Below are positions 17,587-25,441 of a DNA stretch of 64,000 nucleotides, in pieces. The stretch comes from an uncultured Pelagibacteraceae bacterium (GTDB lineage Bacteria; Pseudomonadota; Alphaproteobacteria; Pelagibacterales; Pelagibacteraceae), in contig CACNTW010000001.1 in the NCBI GenBank assembly GCA_902623495.1, positions 62,001-126,000 on the forward strand, given 5' to 3'. Position 1 is the stretch's first letter. Each line of letters begins with the position of its first letter. Both the position numbers and the translations under genes were made by a program. The notes beneath the pieces are model-generated. The model was not told the DNA's origin. It ran no database searches and worked only from the letters and a program-made list of their open reading frames with translations.

Positions 17587-18366
17587 TTAAAAATCAACTT
17601 TAATATGTCTGATTTCAAACAAAGCATTATTTCTAAAGTTTTTGTATACTTCTTCATCTGAGATAACCTTGTAACTAAAGTTATTTATACCATCATTTAA
17701 ATAATTTTGATCATCTTTCCAATTTTCATTAAAAGTTTTTTGATTATTCATATGATATTCAGATGGAACAACTTGTTTCTCTTCATTCATGTCGTAACCT
17801 AAATTATCATGAATCAGTGGCTGATAAAAACCATCTCTATAATCTATTTTGATATTATTTGTATCTAGCCTTTTTTTCATGTCGGTATCTTCAAATCCCC
17901 ATCCCCAATACGAATTTGAGTAGCCATTTACTTTTTTGAAAATATTTTTTGGTATTAAAATTGAGCCTAAAAAAACATTCTCTCTTTTAGGAGATTTGAC
18001 AATTAATCTACGATCTTTTGAAGGTACAATTGGGAGATTATTATAACCATGTTTAATGAGTAGCATTGGACTTTCAGAATAGCTGTAGTCAGTTATCATA
18101 GGTAAAAAATCAACATTATTTATAACTATGTAATCAAGATAATTTTCATTGATTAGAAAACCTGCGTTGTTAAGAGAGCCTAGATTAAATGGTTTATCAT
18201 TTGCTTGTTCTAAAAAACATAGTTTTAAATTTAAATATTTATCTAATTTATCTTCATTAAAATATATCTTTGAATGAAAAAGAAAAATTTCATATTGTTT
18301 TGGCCTATTTCTATAAGGCACTACTATTGTTAACTTTTTATTTAATTTATTGCTAAACTGGGTCAT
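17587..18366 (-). CDS. Galactosyltransferase-like GT-A glycosyltransferase (GT7 type)
   Basis: The sequence resembles beta-1,4-galactosyltransferases of family GT7. It has an N-terminal LTIVVPYRNRPKQYEIFL, then PFNLGSLNNAGFL, a metal-site-like strand IVINNVDFLP, and the hallmark GYSNSYWGWGFEDTDMKKRL, which binds the acceptor. No membrane anchor is seen, so it is probably a cytoplasmic enzyme making a surface glycan. It lies alone, 7 bases from the end of the convergent 37-residue ORF, and directly upstream of the truncated tRNA region. Donor and acceptor are unknown. Confidence 0.78.
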   Translation of the reverse strand: MTQFSNKLNKKLTIVVPYRNRPKQYEIFLFHSKIYFNEDKLDKYLNLKLCFLEQANDKPFNLGSLNNAGFLINENYLDYIVINNVDFLPMITDYSYSESPMLLIKHGYNNLPIVPSKDRRLIVKSPKRENVFLGSILIPKNIFKKVNGYSNSYWGWGFEDTDMKKRLDTNNIKIDYRDGFYQPLIHDNLGYDMNEEKQVVPSEYHMNNQKTFNENWKDDQNYLNDGINNFSYKVISDEEVYKNFRNNALFEIRHIKVDF

Positions 18367-18430
18367 AAAAATAATATTATTATTTATATTGTATATTCAA
18401 ACCAAATTTATATAAATTACTAAATTTATT

Positions 18431-18479
18431 GGCGGGGTAGCTCAGTTGGTTAGAGCGCGGGACTCATAAGCCCGAGGTC
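18431..18479 (+). pseudogene. Truncated tRNA-Met copy (5' 49 nt)
   Basis: Bases 18431-18479 are identical over 49 nt to the first 49 nt of the complete tRNA-Met at 19671, covering the acceptor 5' strand, D arm, anticodon arm with CAT and the start of the variable region. The match stops abruptly. The T arm and the acceptor 3' strand are missing, so it cannot fold as a tRNA. It looks like the left end of an insertion or segmental duplication that used the tRNA as target. Confidence 0.85.
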
Positions 18480-18480
18480 T

Positions 18481-18506
18481 ATTGTTTAAGAGCCCTCATA
18501 AACAAT
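18481..18506 (+). repeat. Inverted repeat directly after the truncated tRNA
   Basis: ATTGTTTA (18481-18488) and TAAACAAT (18499-18506) form a perfect 8-bp stem with a 10-base loop AGAGCCCTCA, beginning one base after the tRNA identity ends. It may be an integrase-arm or terminator-like element. No T-run follows. Confidence 0.5.
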
Positions 18507-18568
18507 CATTATTTACAATTAATAAAATATTGATCACAAATAGATCATAGTGGTAGAATCTATTTGTT

Positions 18569-18910
18569 ATGAAAAATAATTGGATCACAAAACTTTTAGT
18601 CGTTGTAGTTTTAAGTTTATTGCTCAGCAATGTTGGATTTGCATTATCTGATAATATTAAAAATAATATTATTAATGCTATAGAAAGTAATGCAGTGGTA
18701 ACTAAAGCTAAATTTGGTCATGATGAGGTTGGAGGGGATCCTAATTACAAAATTTTTTGGATATGGATGCCTGATGTGTCTGGTAAAAACTATAATGCTA
18801 TTGCTGAATACTTCTGTCCAGTTTTTAAAGTGAACGGATTAAGTAAAATAGTTGTATCTATAAAAAAAAATGGCTCATACAGCACATTAGGTAGAGGTTA
18901 TTGCAGATAA
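18569..18910 (+). CDS. Small exported protein of unknown function
   Basis: This 113-residue protein has a clear signal peptide (MKNNWITKLLVVVVLSLLLSNVGFA). The mature part is about 88 residues with two Cys (EYFCPVFKV and the terminal GYCR), which could form a disulfide in the periplasm. I do not recognise the family. It lies in the segment between the truncated and complete tRNA-Met copies. The stop overlaps the next ORF's ATG (TAATGG), so the two are likely coupled. Confidence 0.65.
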   Translation: MKNNWITKLLVVVVLSLLLSNVGFALSDNIKNNIINAIESNAVVTKAKFGHDEVGGDPNYKIFWIWMPDVSGKNYNAIAEYFCPVFKVNGLSKIVVSIKKNGSYSTLGRGYCR

Positions 18911-19167
18911 TGGAAGGTATAGCTTTTTTATTATTTCTTATCTTGAACCATCTAATACATAATTCGTTTAAAGATTGTTATGCATTTTATCTACAAAAAT
19001 ATTTAAAAATTCCAAAAGGTTTCTTTACTTTTATCTCAACTTATCTTTTATCGATATTAATACTATACATATGCGTAGGTATATTTTTGATGATTTTCAC
19101 AAAAGGTATGAGTTTCGAATATTTTTTTAGTCCACGTTATTACTTTAGAGAATTATTAAATTTTTAA
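18910..19167 (+). CDS. Small membrane protein of unknown function
   Basis: I use ATG 18910, which overlaps the preceding stop, rather than TTG 18901. The product has 85 residues with two or three hydrophobic segments (GIAFLLFLILNHLIH and TYLLSILILYICVGIFLMIF). It ends in an aromatic-rich segment (YFFSPRYYFRELLNF). No family is recognised. It is part of the three-gene cassette between the tRNA-Met copies. Confidence 0.55.
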   Translation: MEGIAFLLFLILNHLIHNSFKDCYAFYLQKYLKIPKGFFTFISTYLLSILILYICVGIFLMIFTKGMSFEYFFSPRYYFRELLNF

Positions 19168-19168
19168 T

Positions 19169-19529
19169 ATGAAAAAAACTTTTAGGGATCGTGGTTCTGG
19201 GTTTATTTTTGAGTAGCAAAACTTTTGCTCAAAGTAATTGTTTAAAAATGTTAAATAGCTATGTACCCGATGATGATGCAATAAAAGTTGCTCATTTGAC
19301 TGATAAGTCATTAACTCTATACATTAATAATATTAGGAATATGAAAGATGTAGATATCGTTGTGTTTGGTTTTGATAAGTCTATGGCAGATTTAATGCAA
19401 AAAGAATATCATTGTCCAAAAACAAAATTTATAAAAGCTTATGATAATTATGGAATACCAAAGCCTATTAAGGTAAATGGAAAACTCCTTAAAGATTATA
19501 GCAATCAAGTTATATTAACAGAAAAATAA
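19169..19529 (+). CDS. Small exported protein with a poly-A frameshift in its signal peptide
   Basis: The ORF track starts this at GTG 19191, but the better start is ATG 19169 in another frame. ATG is followed by seven A's (19172-19178). Read as is, it gives MKKTFRDRGSGFIFE and stops. Read with six A's, it gives MKKLLGIVVLGLFLSSKTFAQ, a perfect signal peptide that continues in frame into SNCLKMLNSYVPDDD. So there is an indel, a sequencing error or programmed slippage on A7. The mature part is about 100 residues with two Cys (NCLKM, YHCPKTK) and is of unknown function. The leader is of the type common to small exported SAR11 proteins. Confidence 0.6.
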
Positions 19530-19670
19530 TTTAAATAATTTTAGACGCGGGACAAAAATCAAATTTTACCTTTAAAAAAAGGATCACAATCTGATTACAC
19601 TCAGATCAGAAATTACATAAATCTTGTTTGCATCAAAAAATAAAAGTAGTATAAACCAACAATTATTTAA
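19530..19670. other. Spacer before tRNA-Met
   Basis: This 141-base non-coding stretch contains GACGCGGGAC (19544-19553), which resembles the AGCGCGGGAC of the tRNA anticodon arm and might be a worn attachment-core remnant. It also holds short inverted pieces around CTGATTACACTCAGATCAG (19591-19609). The promoter of the tRNA probably lies at its right end. Confidence 0.3.
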
Positions 19671-19747
19671 GGCGGGGTAGCTCAGTTGGTTAGAGCGCGG
19701 GACTCATAAGCCCGAGGTCAGTGGTTCGATCCCACTTCCCGCTACCA
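19671..19747 (+). tRNA. tRNA-Met (CAT anticodon)
   Basis: The 77-nt cloverleaf is complete. The acceptor GGCGGGG pairs with TCCCGCT, with G-U pairs at both ends. The D arm is GCTC...GAGC, the anticodon loop CTCATAA carries CAT, the T arm is AGTGG TTCGATC CCACT, and the discriminator A is followed by an encoded CCA. The last anticodon-stem pair is an A-G mismatch. The GTAGCTCAGTTGG start and sequence favour an elongator Met type. A lysidine-modified Ile tRNA also has CAT, and is less likely but not excluded. Confidence 0.92.
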
Positions 19748-19791
19748 TTTTTAATCCTTTTATTTGTTACATATATCTTTATAAATAATTT

Positions 19792-20640
19792 ATGAAATTT
19801 TTAGTAAAAATTCTAATATTTCAGTTGCTTTTTGTCTCAGCTTCTTTTGCTAAAGTAGATGAAGTAGTAGATAGGTTTTATTCTTCTTTGGAAAGCTTTT
19901 TAGAGGAGAATTTTGAAAATACAGATTTTTCAATAAAAAAAATTGAAAGTATTAAACCAGAAATAGGAATACAAACATTTAAGATTTTTTCAGAAGATAA
20001 TTCAGACTTATCCTTTTTTCAAGGATCTCTATTTTTACACGACAGTGACAGAGAAACATTTAATATAGGACTTGGGCAAAGATATTTATCTAATGATGAA
20101 AGCATATTATTTGGTTTAAATGCTTTTTATGATTATGAATTTGATTATGAACACCAAAGATTTAGCATAGGCGCTGAAATTAAATCTTCCATTCTAGATT
20201 TAAATTATAACCAGTATTTTGCTCAAAGCTCTAGTAAAAAAGGAAAAAATGGTAAAGACGAAGAGGCTATCGATGGATTTGATGTTGAATTAGGCGCACA
20301 TCTTCCATATGTACCATCTACGAAAGTTTATTTGAAAGCTTTCGATTTTGAAGTCTCTGGTGGAAATGATTTCCAAGGTTTAGAATTCTCTACTCAAATT
20401 AAAGTACCAAATTCTGGTTTATCATTTGAAATTGGCCACACTGATTATGATCATCACAATGATCAAAGTTTTATTAATCTTAGATATAGTAATAGTATAA
20501 AAAATCCTGGTAAGTCTTTATTTAGTAGTGAGGCCTTTGAGAGAATTTCCATGAAAGATAGAATGTACGAGAAGGTTAGAAGAGACAATATCATAAAAAA
20601 AAAAGGAACAGGTTTTACTGTTAAAGCAGGAGGATTTTAA
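19792..20640 (+). CDS. Stand-alone inverse-autotransporter-like outer membrane beta-barrel
   Basis: The protein has 282 residues with a signal peptide (MKFLVKILIFQLLFVSASFA), a short helical/acidic segment, then a beta-rich domain resembling the intimin/invasin inverse autotransporter barrel. Seen are FNIGLGQRYLSNDESILFGLNAFYDYEFDYEHQRFSIGAEIK, DGFDVELGAHLPYVPSTKVYLKAF and FEIGHTDYDHHNDQSFINLRY. Inverse autotransporters normally carry a long passenger after the barrel. Here only about 35 basic residues follow, ending KKKGTGFTVKAGGF. The next gene starts directly at the stop (TAAATG) and encodes an exported protein that could be the partner. Confidence 0.75.
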   Translation: MKFLVKILIFQLLFVSASFAKVDEVVDRFYSSLESFLEENFENTDFSIKKIESIKPEIGIQTFKIFSEDNSDLSFFQGSLFLHDSDRETFNIGLGQRYLSNDESILFGLNAFYDYEFDYEHQRFSIGAEIKSSILDLNYNQYFAQSSSKKGKNGKDEEAIDGFDVELGAHLPYVPSTKVYLKAFDFEVSGGNDFQGLEFSTQIKVPNSGLSFEIGHTDYDHHNDQSFINLRYSNSIKNPGKSLFSSEAFERISMKDRMYEKVRRDNIIKKKGTGFTVKAGGF

Positions 20641-21504
20641 ATGAAAAATATTAAATATTTATTTTTAATTTTATCTATAATTTTTATTTTTGAGATGTTT
20701 AACTCTAATAGGGCCGAAGCATGTACAATTAATTCTGGAGTTGTAAAACATGGAACAACTGGTGCTGATGATTCTATAGAGGATGGATGTGACACAACTC
20801 CTACTCTCTATGAAGTAGTTATTTATAAGTTATATTTATGCACATCTTCTCCAACGGAAGCTACAACTACATCGACAGTTGTTTTAACAAATTGTTCGCA
20901 AATTTTTGATAATTCAAGTGGATCAACAGCATCCGTATCGCAAGGACAAGAGATAGTTTTAGATGGCACTTACACCCGACCTCCAGAGGGAACTTATACT
21001 CATGGTTATGCTTTTATGGATAATACATTTGGTATAACTTGGGCAGGAGAGATTGCAGCATCAATGGATGGAATGACAGGAGGTTCTGGCGTTTTTTGTG
21101 GAACAGTGGCTGGCTCAGGAACACACGCAAAAGGTAGTACTCATAATAATAGTTCTGTTTGTGGTGCAAGCGCCATAACTCCAGGAAAATTTGTAGAAAC
21201 TTTAGCTCAATTTGGCGCGTCCTCGGATGCATTTTCATCAAAAGCTTTTGTTGAAAATATAAATGGAACTACAGCTGCTATCACTGGGTATTTAGTTGAT
21301 AGTAATGGTCACAGAGCCGCAAACACAGGTGAAGTAGACAAACTCGAGGGGTTAGTTGCTTTTGCAAATCCAGTAGTTATTACTTCAGATACTACATCTA
21401 TAAGTATGACATTTAATGTAGGTGAAGGAATGCACCTTGTTGATGAGAGTGGCGAATTATATATTGGAAGTGGACCTTTCCAAGCAATAATGAGCGCAAA
21501 TTAA
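20641..21504 (+). CDS. Exported Ser/Thr/Gly-rich cysteine-containing protein, possible partner of the barrel
   Basis: This 287-residue protein has a signal peptide (MKNIKYLFLILSIIFIFEMF...NRAEA) and a low-complexity mature part rich in Ser, Thr, Gly and Ala, with six Cys (AEACTINS, EDGCDTT, YLCTSS, TNCSQI, VFCGTV, SVCGAS). The composition fits a surface-exposed or secreted beta-rich protein. I recognise no named family. Its ATG directly follows the stop of the beta-barrel gene, which implies joint expression and suggests a surface display pair. It is convergent with apt, sharing the TTAA stop palindrome. Confidence 0.6.
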   Translation: MKNIKYLFLILSIIFIFEMFNSNRAEACTINSGVVKHGTTGADDSIEDGCDTTPTLYEVVIYKLYLCTSSPTEATTTSTVVLTNCSQIFDNSSGSTASVSQGQEIVLDGTYTRPPEGTYTHGYAFMDNTFGITWAGEIAASMDGMTGGSGVFCGTVAGSGTHAKGSTHNNSSVCGASAITPGKFVETLAQFGASSDAFSSKAFVENINGTTAAITGYLVDSNGHRAANTGEVDKLEGLVAFANPVVITSDTTSISMTFNVGEGMHLVDESGELYIGSGPFQAIMSAN

Positions 21505-22028
21505 TGTCCAGGAAAATCTAAAAGATTTTCAACTGGATACCCCTTTTTAACTAGATTATCTGTACCACCTAAATCAAAAAGATTTATTACAAAAATAAAT
21601 CCAGCCACTTTACTTTTTGATATCTCTATTAATTTAGCAGCTGCTTCTGCAGTACCACCAGTAGCAATTAAATCATCTATTATTAAGACTTTATCACCTT
21701 CATCGAATGAGTCCTTATGAACCTCTATTGTGGCTGTTCCATATTCAAGTTCAAAGTCTACCGAATGTACATCAGCTGGTAATTTATTTTTCTTTCTCAA
21801 CATTATGAATGGTTTATCAAGTATATAAGAAATAGCTGATGCAAAAACAAAGCCTCTAGATTCTACAGCTGCAATTTTATCAAACTGGAATTTTTTTGAT
21901 CTTTCAACAATTTGGTTAATACATTCTTTGAATGCCTTTTCATTTTTTATGAGAGTTGTGATGTCTCTAAATAGAATTCCCTTTTTAGGATAGTCTTGAA
22001 TTGATCTAATATGTTCTTTTAAATCCAT
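21501..22028 (-). CDS. apt: Adenine phosphoribosyltransferase
   Basis: Apt converts adenine and PRPP to AMP. The PRPP-binding motif is intact (KVLIIDDLIATGGTAEAAAKLI, about residues 115-136), with the family N-terminus IRSIQDYPKKGILFRDITTL and AVESRGFVFASAISY. At 175 residues it is typical. It is divergent from mtnP, whose product includes adenine, with only 28 bases between the start codons. This arrangement couples adenine release and recapture. Confidence 0.95.
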   Translation of the reverse strand: MDLKEHIRSIQDYPKKGILFRDITTLIKNEKAFKECINQIVERSKKFQFDKIAAVESRGFVFASAISYILDKPFIMLRKKNKLPADVHSVDFELEYGTATIEVHKDSFDEGDKVLIIDDLIATGGTAEAAAKLIEISKSKVAGFIFVINLFDLGGTDNLVKKGYPVENLLDFPGH

Positions 22029-22056
22029 AAAACTTAATTATAATCTAAAATGTATT

Positions 22057-22929
22057 ATGGCAAATAATAAATTAGCAATTATTGGTGGAAGTGGGCTTTA
22101 TGATGTTGAAGAGTTTAAAGATAGAGAAACTTTAGATTTAAACACTCCATGGGGGAAACCCTCAGATTTAATATTAAAAGTTAATTATAATAATAAAGAA
22201 ATTTATTTTTTACCAAGACATGGAAAAGGTCATTTTATTTCTCCATCAAAAATAAATTTTAGAGCAAATATTGATGCTCTTAAACAACTAGGTATCACAG
22301 ATATAGTTTCTGTTTCAGCCGTTGGATCTTTAAAAGAAGATTTGCCCCCAGGTAAATTTGTTATAGTTGATCAATTCATTGATAGAACTTTTGCAAGAAA
22401 TAAAACCTTTTTTGATGATGAAATTGTTGCGCATGTATCAATGGCACACCCAACCTCAAATGGGCTGATGAATGCTTGCGAAGATGCTATAAAAAAAGAA
22501 AATATACCTTATCAAAGAGGTGGAACTTATGTTGTAATGGAAGGTCCACAATTTTCTACATTAGCAGAGTCAAACCTATATAGATCATGGAAAGCAGATG
22601 TTATTGGAATGACAAATATGCCAGAAGCTAAGCTAGCAAGAGAAGCTGAAATCAGATATGCTTCAGTATCGATGGTAACAGATTATGATTGTTGGCATCC
22701 AGATCATGAAAATGTAGATGTTCAACAAGTTATAAAAGTACTTTTAGATAATGCAGCAAAAGCTAAAAATATGATTAAAAATTTGATAGAGAACTTTGAA
22801 AATCACATTTATCCAAATGATCCAACCAATAATTGTTTAGATGTAGCAATAATTACGGCTCCAGAAAAAAGAACTCAAAAAACTAAAGATAAATTAAAAA
22901 CAATAGCAGGAAGGGTACTTAATAAATGA
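22057..22929 (+). CDS. mtnP: S-methyl-5'-thioadenosine phosphorylase
   Basis: MtnP cleaves methylthioadenosine, the by-product of spermidine synthesis, to adenine and 5-methylthioribose-1-phosphate. It belongs to the PNP/MTAP family: LAIIGGSGLYDVEEF, LPRHGKGHFISPSKINFRANI, YVVMEGPQFSTLAES and the MTA-type SMVTDYDCWHPD (Asp and Trp-His region). At 290 residues the length is normal. Its stop overlaps the next gene's ATG (ATGA). It lies in a cluster with apt, mtnA, an aldolase fusion and a SpeD-SpeE fusion. Confidence 0.95.
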   Translation: MANNKLAIIGGSGLYDVEEFKDRETLDLNTPWGKPSDLILKVNYNNKEIYFLPRHGKGHFISPSKINFRANIDALKQLGITDIVSVSAVGSLKEDLPPGKFVIVDQFIDRTFARNKTFFDDEIVAHVSMAHPTSNGLMNACEDAIKKENIPYQRGGTYVVMEGPQFSTLAESNLYRSWKADVIGMTNMPEAKLAREAEIRYASVSMVTDYDCWHPDHENVDVQQVIKVLLDNAAKAKNMIKNLIENFENHIYPNDPTNNCLDVAIITAPEKRTQKTKDKLKTIAGRVLNK

Positions 22930-24365
22930 AAAAAATTATAATTTTTATTATTTTATCATTGCTTTGGAATAATAATCTTATTGCAGAGGAATATCCTAAT
23001 TCATGGAAAATAGATCTTCTTTGCAAACAAGGTGGAAGTGAATGGTACGAATCTTCTTATGTTGTAAATGTTGAAAATAACAAATTTCAATTAGGACCTT
23101 TTGATAATAAGCACTGGGGTAGAAAAAATATAAAATTTGAGGGTACAATTAAAGATAAGAAGGTTTCTATTACAGAAAGTTGGAAATGGAAGTGGGGTTC
23201 AGAAAGATTAAAAATTAAAGGTGAATTTATTAATGGAAATGAAGCAAACTTAAAAGCTAGAACGCCATTTGATAAACCTTGGAGATGTAAAGGTAGGTTT
23301 TTTAAAGTTGATCGTCCACCACATTTCACTCCTTTAAAGTATTTAAGCGAGGCAACCGAAGAAATAATTAAATTTACAAGTTACAATCCAGGTATTCCTC
23401 TAGTAATCATAAATGGATCTTATGTTAACTCTCCGGTTGAAGTATCTGGGAAGTTAATTTTACCTAAAGAGGGAAAAAACTTACCAGTTGTTGTGACCGT
23501 GCATAGTAGTGGAGGGCCCAGTGAGTTTACATCTCCTAGGCAGTCTTGGCGAAATGATTTTAAAAATCAATTATTAAAAAATAACATAGGTATTTTTGAG
23601 ATAGATAATTTTACAAGCAGGGGAACAGAAAATGTTCATGAAAATCAAGGTAAAGTCTCAGTTAACGCGGGAGAATTAGATGCATTAGTTGCATATGATA
23701 TATTAGATAAACATCCTCGAGTTAATGCTACAAAATTAGGTATCACTGGTTTATCTAGAGGTGGAACAGCTTCATACATGGCAGCTGAAAAAAAATTTTC
23801 AGAGGCAGTAATTGGAAAAGATAAATTTTTTCTTGCATCATTACCAATGGCTCCAGATTGTTTTAATATGAGATTTGAAAATCCAACTCCTACAAAAACT
23901 AAATTATTATTTTTACTTGGTGGTGCAGATGATTATACACCTGCAAAATTTTGTGTAGGATATGCAGAAAGATTAAAAAAAGAAGGTGCAGATGTCGAGG
24001 TAATTGTAAAAGATGGATGGCACCATGATTTTTACAATGACGCGCCTGCAAATAAATGTAAAGGATGTGTTCATTTCAACAAATGTGAATTATATGCACC
24101 AGATGGTTGGAAATTAAATGATCAGGGTTTTATATCTGAAAGTTTATCTGATGTTATGAAAAAAGAATTTAAAATGGATATTAAAAAGTGGCGAAAAGAT
24201 TTTGAAAAAGCATCTGCTAAATCAGGAGAAGCAAATAAATTATACAGAAAATTGTATGTTAAACTTTACAAAACATGTGGTTCAAGAGGAACAACAACTG
24301 GTGGTGATAAAGGTAGAGAAACTGCTGTAATAGCCAGCAAATTTTTTATTGATAATTTAAAATAA
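22926..24365 (+). CDS. Exported alpha/beta hydrolase (dienelactone hydrolase-like)
   Basis: The protein has 479 residues with a signal peptide (KKIIIFIILSLLWNNNLIAEE), an N-terminal beta-type domain to about residue 125 (WKIDLLCKQGGSEWYESSY; many Trp), and a C-terminal alpha/beta hydrolase. The nucleophile elbow is GITGLSRGGTASYMAA, the acid is likely in LLGGADDYTPAKF, and the His is in KDGWHHDFYND. Four or more Cys near FNKCELY and CKGCVHF may form disulfides. The substrate is unknown. It overlaps both mtnP and mtnA by a few bases, so it is in that transcript, but a link to MTA metabolism is not obvious for a periplasmic enzyme. Confidence 0.8.
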   Translation: MKKIIIFIILSLLWNNNLIAEEYPNSWKIDLLCKQGGSEWYESSYVVNVENNKFQLGPFDNKHWGRKNIKFEGTIKDKKVSITESWKWKWGSERLKIKGEFINGNEANLKARTPFDKPWRCKGRFFKVDRPPHFTPLKYLSEATEEIIKFTSYNPGIPLVIINGSYVNSPVEVSGKLILPKEGKNLPVVVTVHSSGGPSEFTSPRQSWRNDFKNQLLKNNIGIFEIDNFTSRGTENVHENQGKVSVNAGELDALVAYDILDKHPRVNATKLGITGLSRGGTASYMAAEKKFSEAVIGKDKFFLASLPMAPDCFNMRFENPTPTKTKLLFLLGGADDYTPAKFCVGYAERLKKEGADVEVIVKDGWHHDFYNDAPANKCKGCVHFNKCELYAPDGWKLNDQGFISESLSDVMKKEFKMDIKKWRKDFEKASAKSGEANKLYRKLYVKLYKTCGSRGTTTGGDKGRETAVIASKFFIDNLK

Positions 24366-25441
24366 TGAAAATTAATGGTGTTGAATATAAAACAATTTGG
24401 TTTGATGAAGAAAAACAGGTTGTAAAAATAATAGATCAAACAAAGCTTCCACATAAATTTATAATAAAAGAATTAAGTTCAGTTAAAGACGCGATAAATG
24501 CTATCAAAACAATGGAAGTGAGAGGTGCTCCATTAATTGGAGGTACAGCTGCATTTGGATTGGTTTTAGCTATAAAAGAAAATAACAGTTTAGAATTTAT
24601 AAAAAAAAGTTCAGAAGAATTAGTTGCATCAAGACCAACGGCTATAAATCTTCAGTGGGCAGTTCATAGAATGAATAACAAGTTGTCATTTGTTGAACCT
24701 GAAGATTTATTTTTTGTTGCACTCAATGAAGCTAAAGAAATTTGTAAAGAGGATGAGGGATTTTGTAAAAGTATTGGTAAAAATGGATTAAATATTATTG
24801 AAGATATATATAATAAAAAGAAAGATACCGTAAATATTCTCACACATTGCAATGCAGGTTGGTTAGCTACAATAGATTGGGGAACGGCAACTTCTCCTAT
24901 TTATCATGCACATAAAAAAGGAATACCAATACATGTTTGGGTAGATGAAACTAGACCAAGAAATCAAGGAGCAAACCTTACATCATATGAACTTAATGAA
25001 GAAGAAATTCCAAATACTATAATAGCAGATAATACAGGTGGAATATTAATGCAAAGAGGACAGGTTGATATGTGTATTGTTGGAACAGATAGAACATTAT
25101 CTAACGGAGATGTGTGTAATAAAATTGGAACCTATTTAAAAGCTCTTGCAGCTCATGATAATAAGGTACCTTTTTATGTTGCTTTACCAAGTTCAACTAT
25201 AGATTGGAATTTAAAAAACTCTAAAGATATTCCAATAGAAGAAAGAGATCCAAAAGAACTTTCTCATGTGGATGGGATTAACAAAGATAATAAAGTTGAT
25301 AAAGTTTTAATATATCCTGAAAAAAGCAAATCATTAAATTTAGCTTTCGATGTAACACCTGCTAAATATGTTACCGCATTAATAACAGAAAAAGGAGTTT
25401 GCGATGCTTCGTCTGAGGGTTTAAAAAAGTTATTTTATTAA
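24365..25441 (+). CDS. mtnA: S-methyl-5-thioribose-1-phosphate isomerase
   Basis: MtnA converts 5-methylthioribose-1-phosphate to 5-methylthioribulose-1-phosphate. It belongs to the eIF2B-like isomerase family with both catalytic regions: the Cys in ILTHCNAGWLATIDWGTA and the Asp in IVGTDRTLSNGDVCNKIGTY, plus MEVRGAPLIGGTAAFG near the N-terminus. At 358 residues the length is typical. The start overlaps the hydrolase stop by 1 base. It is convergent with the aldolase-SDR gene, which may act on its product; the two stops abut as TAATTA. No mtnB, mtnC or mtnD is visible nearby. Confidence 0.94.
   Translation: MKINGVEYKTIWFDEEKQVVKIIDQTKLPHKFIIKELSSVKDAINAIKTMEVRGAPLIGGTAAFGLVLAIKENNSLEFIKKSSEELVASRPTAINLQWAVHRMNNKLSFVEPEDLFFVALNEAKEICKEDEGFCKSIGKNGLNIIEDIYNKKKDTVNILTHCNAGWLATIDWGTATSPIYHAHKKGIPIHVWVDETRPRNQGANLTSYELNEEEIPNTIIADNTGGILMQRGQVDMCIVGTDRTLSNGDVCNKIGTYLKALAAHDNKVPFYVALPSSTIDWNLKNSKDIPIEERDPKELSHVDGINKDNKVDKVLIYPEKSKSLNLAFDVTPAKYVTALITEKGVCDASSEGLKKLFY

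Noticed and set aside
18431-18510. A second functional tRNA-Met at the truncated copy
   Set aside because: The T arm and 3' acceptor strand are absent and the sequence that follows forms its own unrelated hairpin.
21014-21241. 75-residue minus-strand ORF opposite the exported Cys protein
   Set aside because: It has no signal, motif or ribosome site and is contained in a gene with a clear signal peptide and operon context.
18431-21504. Prophage or integrative element with its own genes
   Set aside because: No integrase, transposase, capsid or replication gene is seen; only the tRNA duplication hints at past integration.
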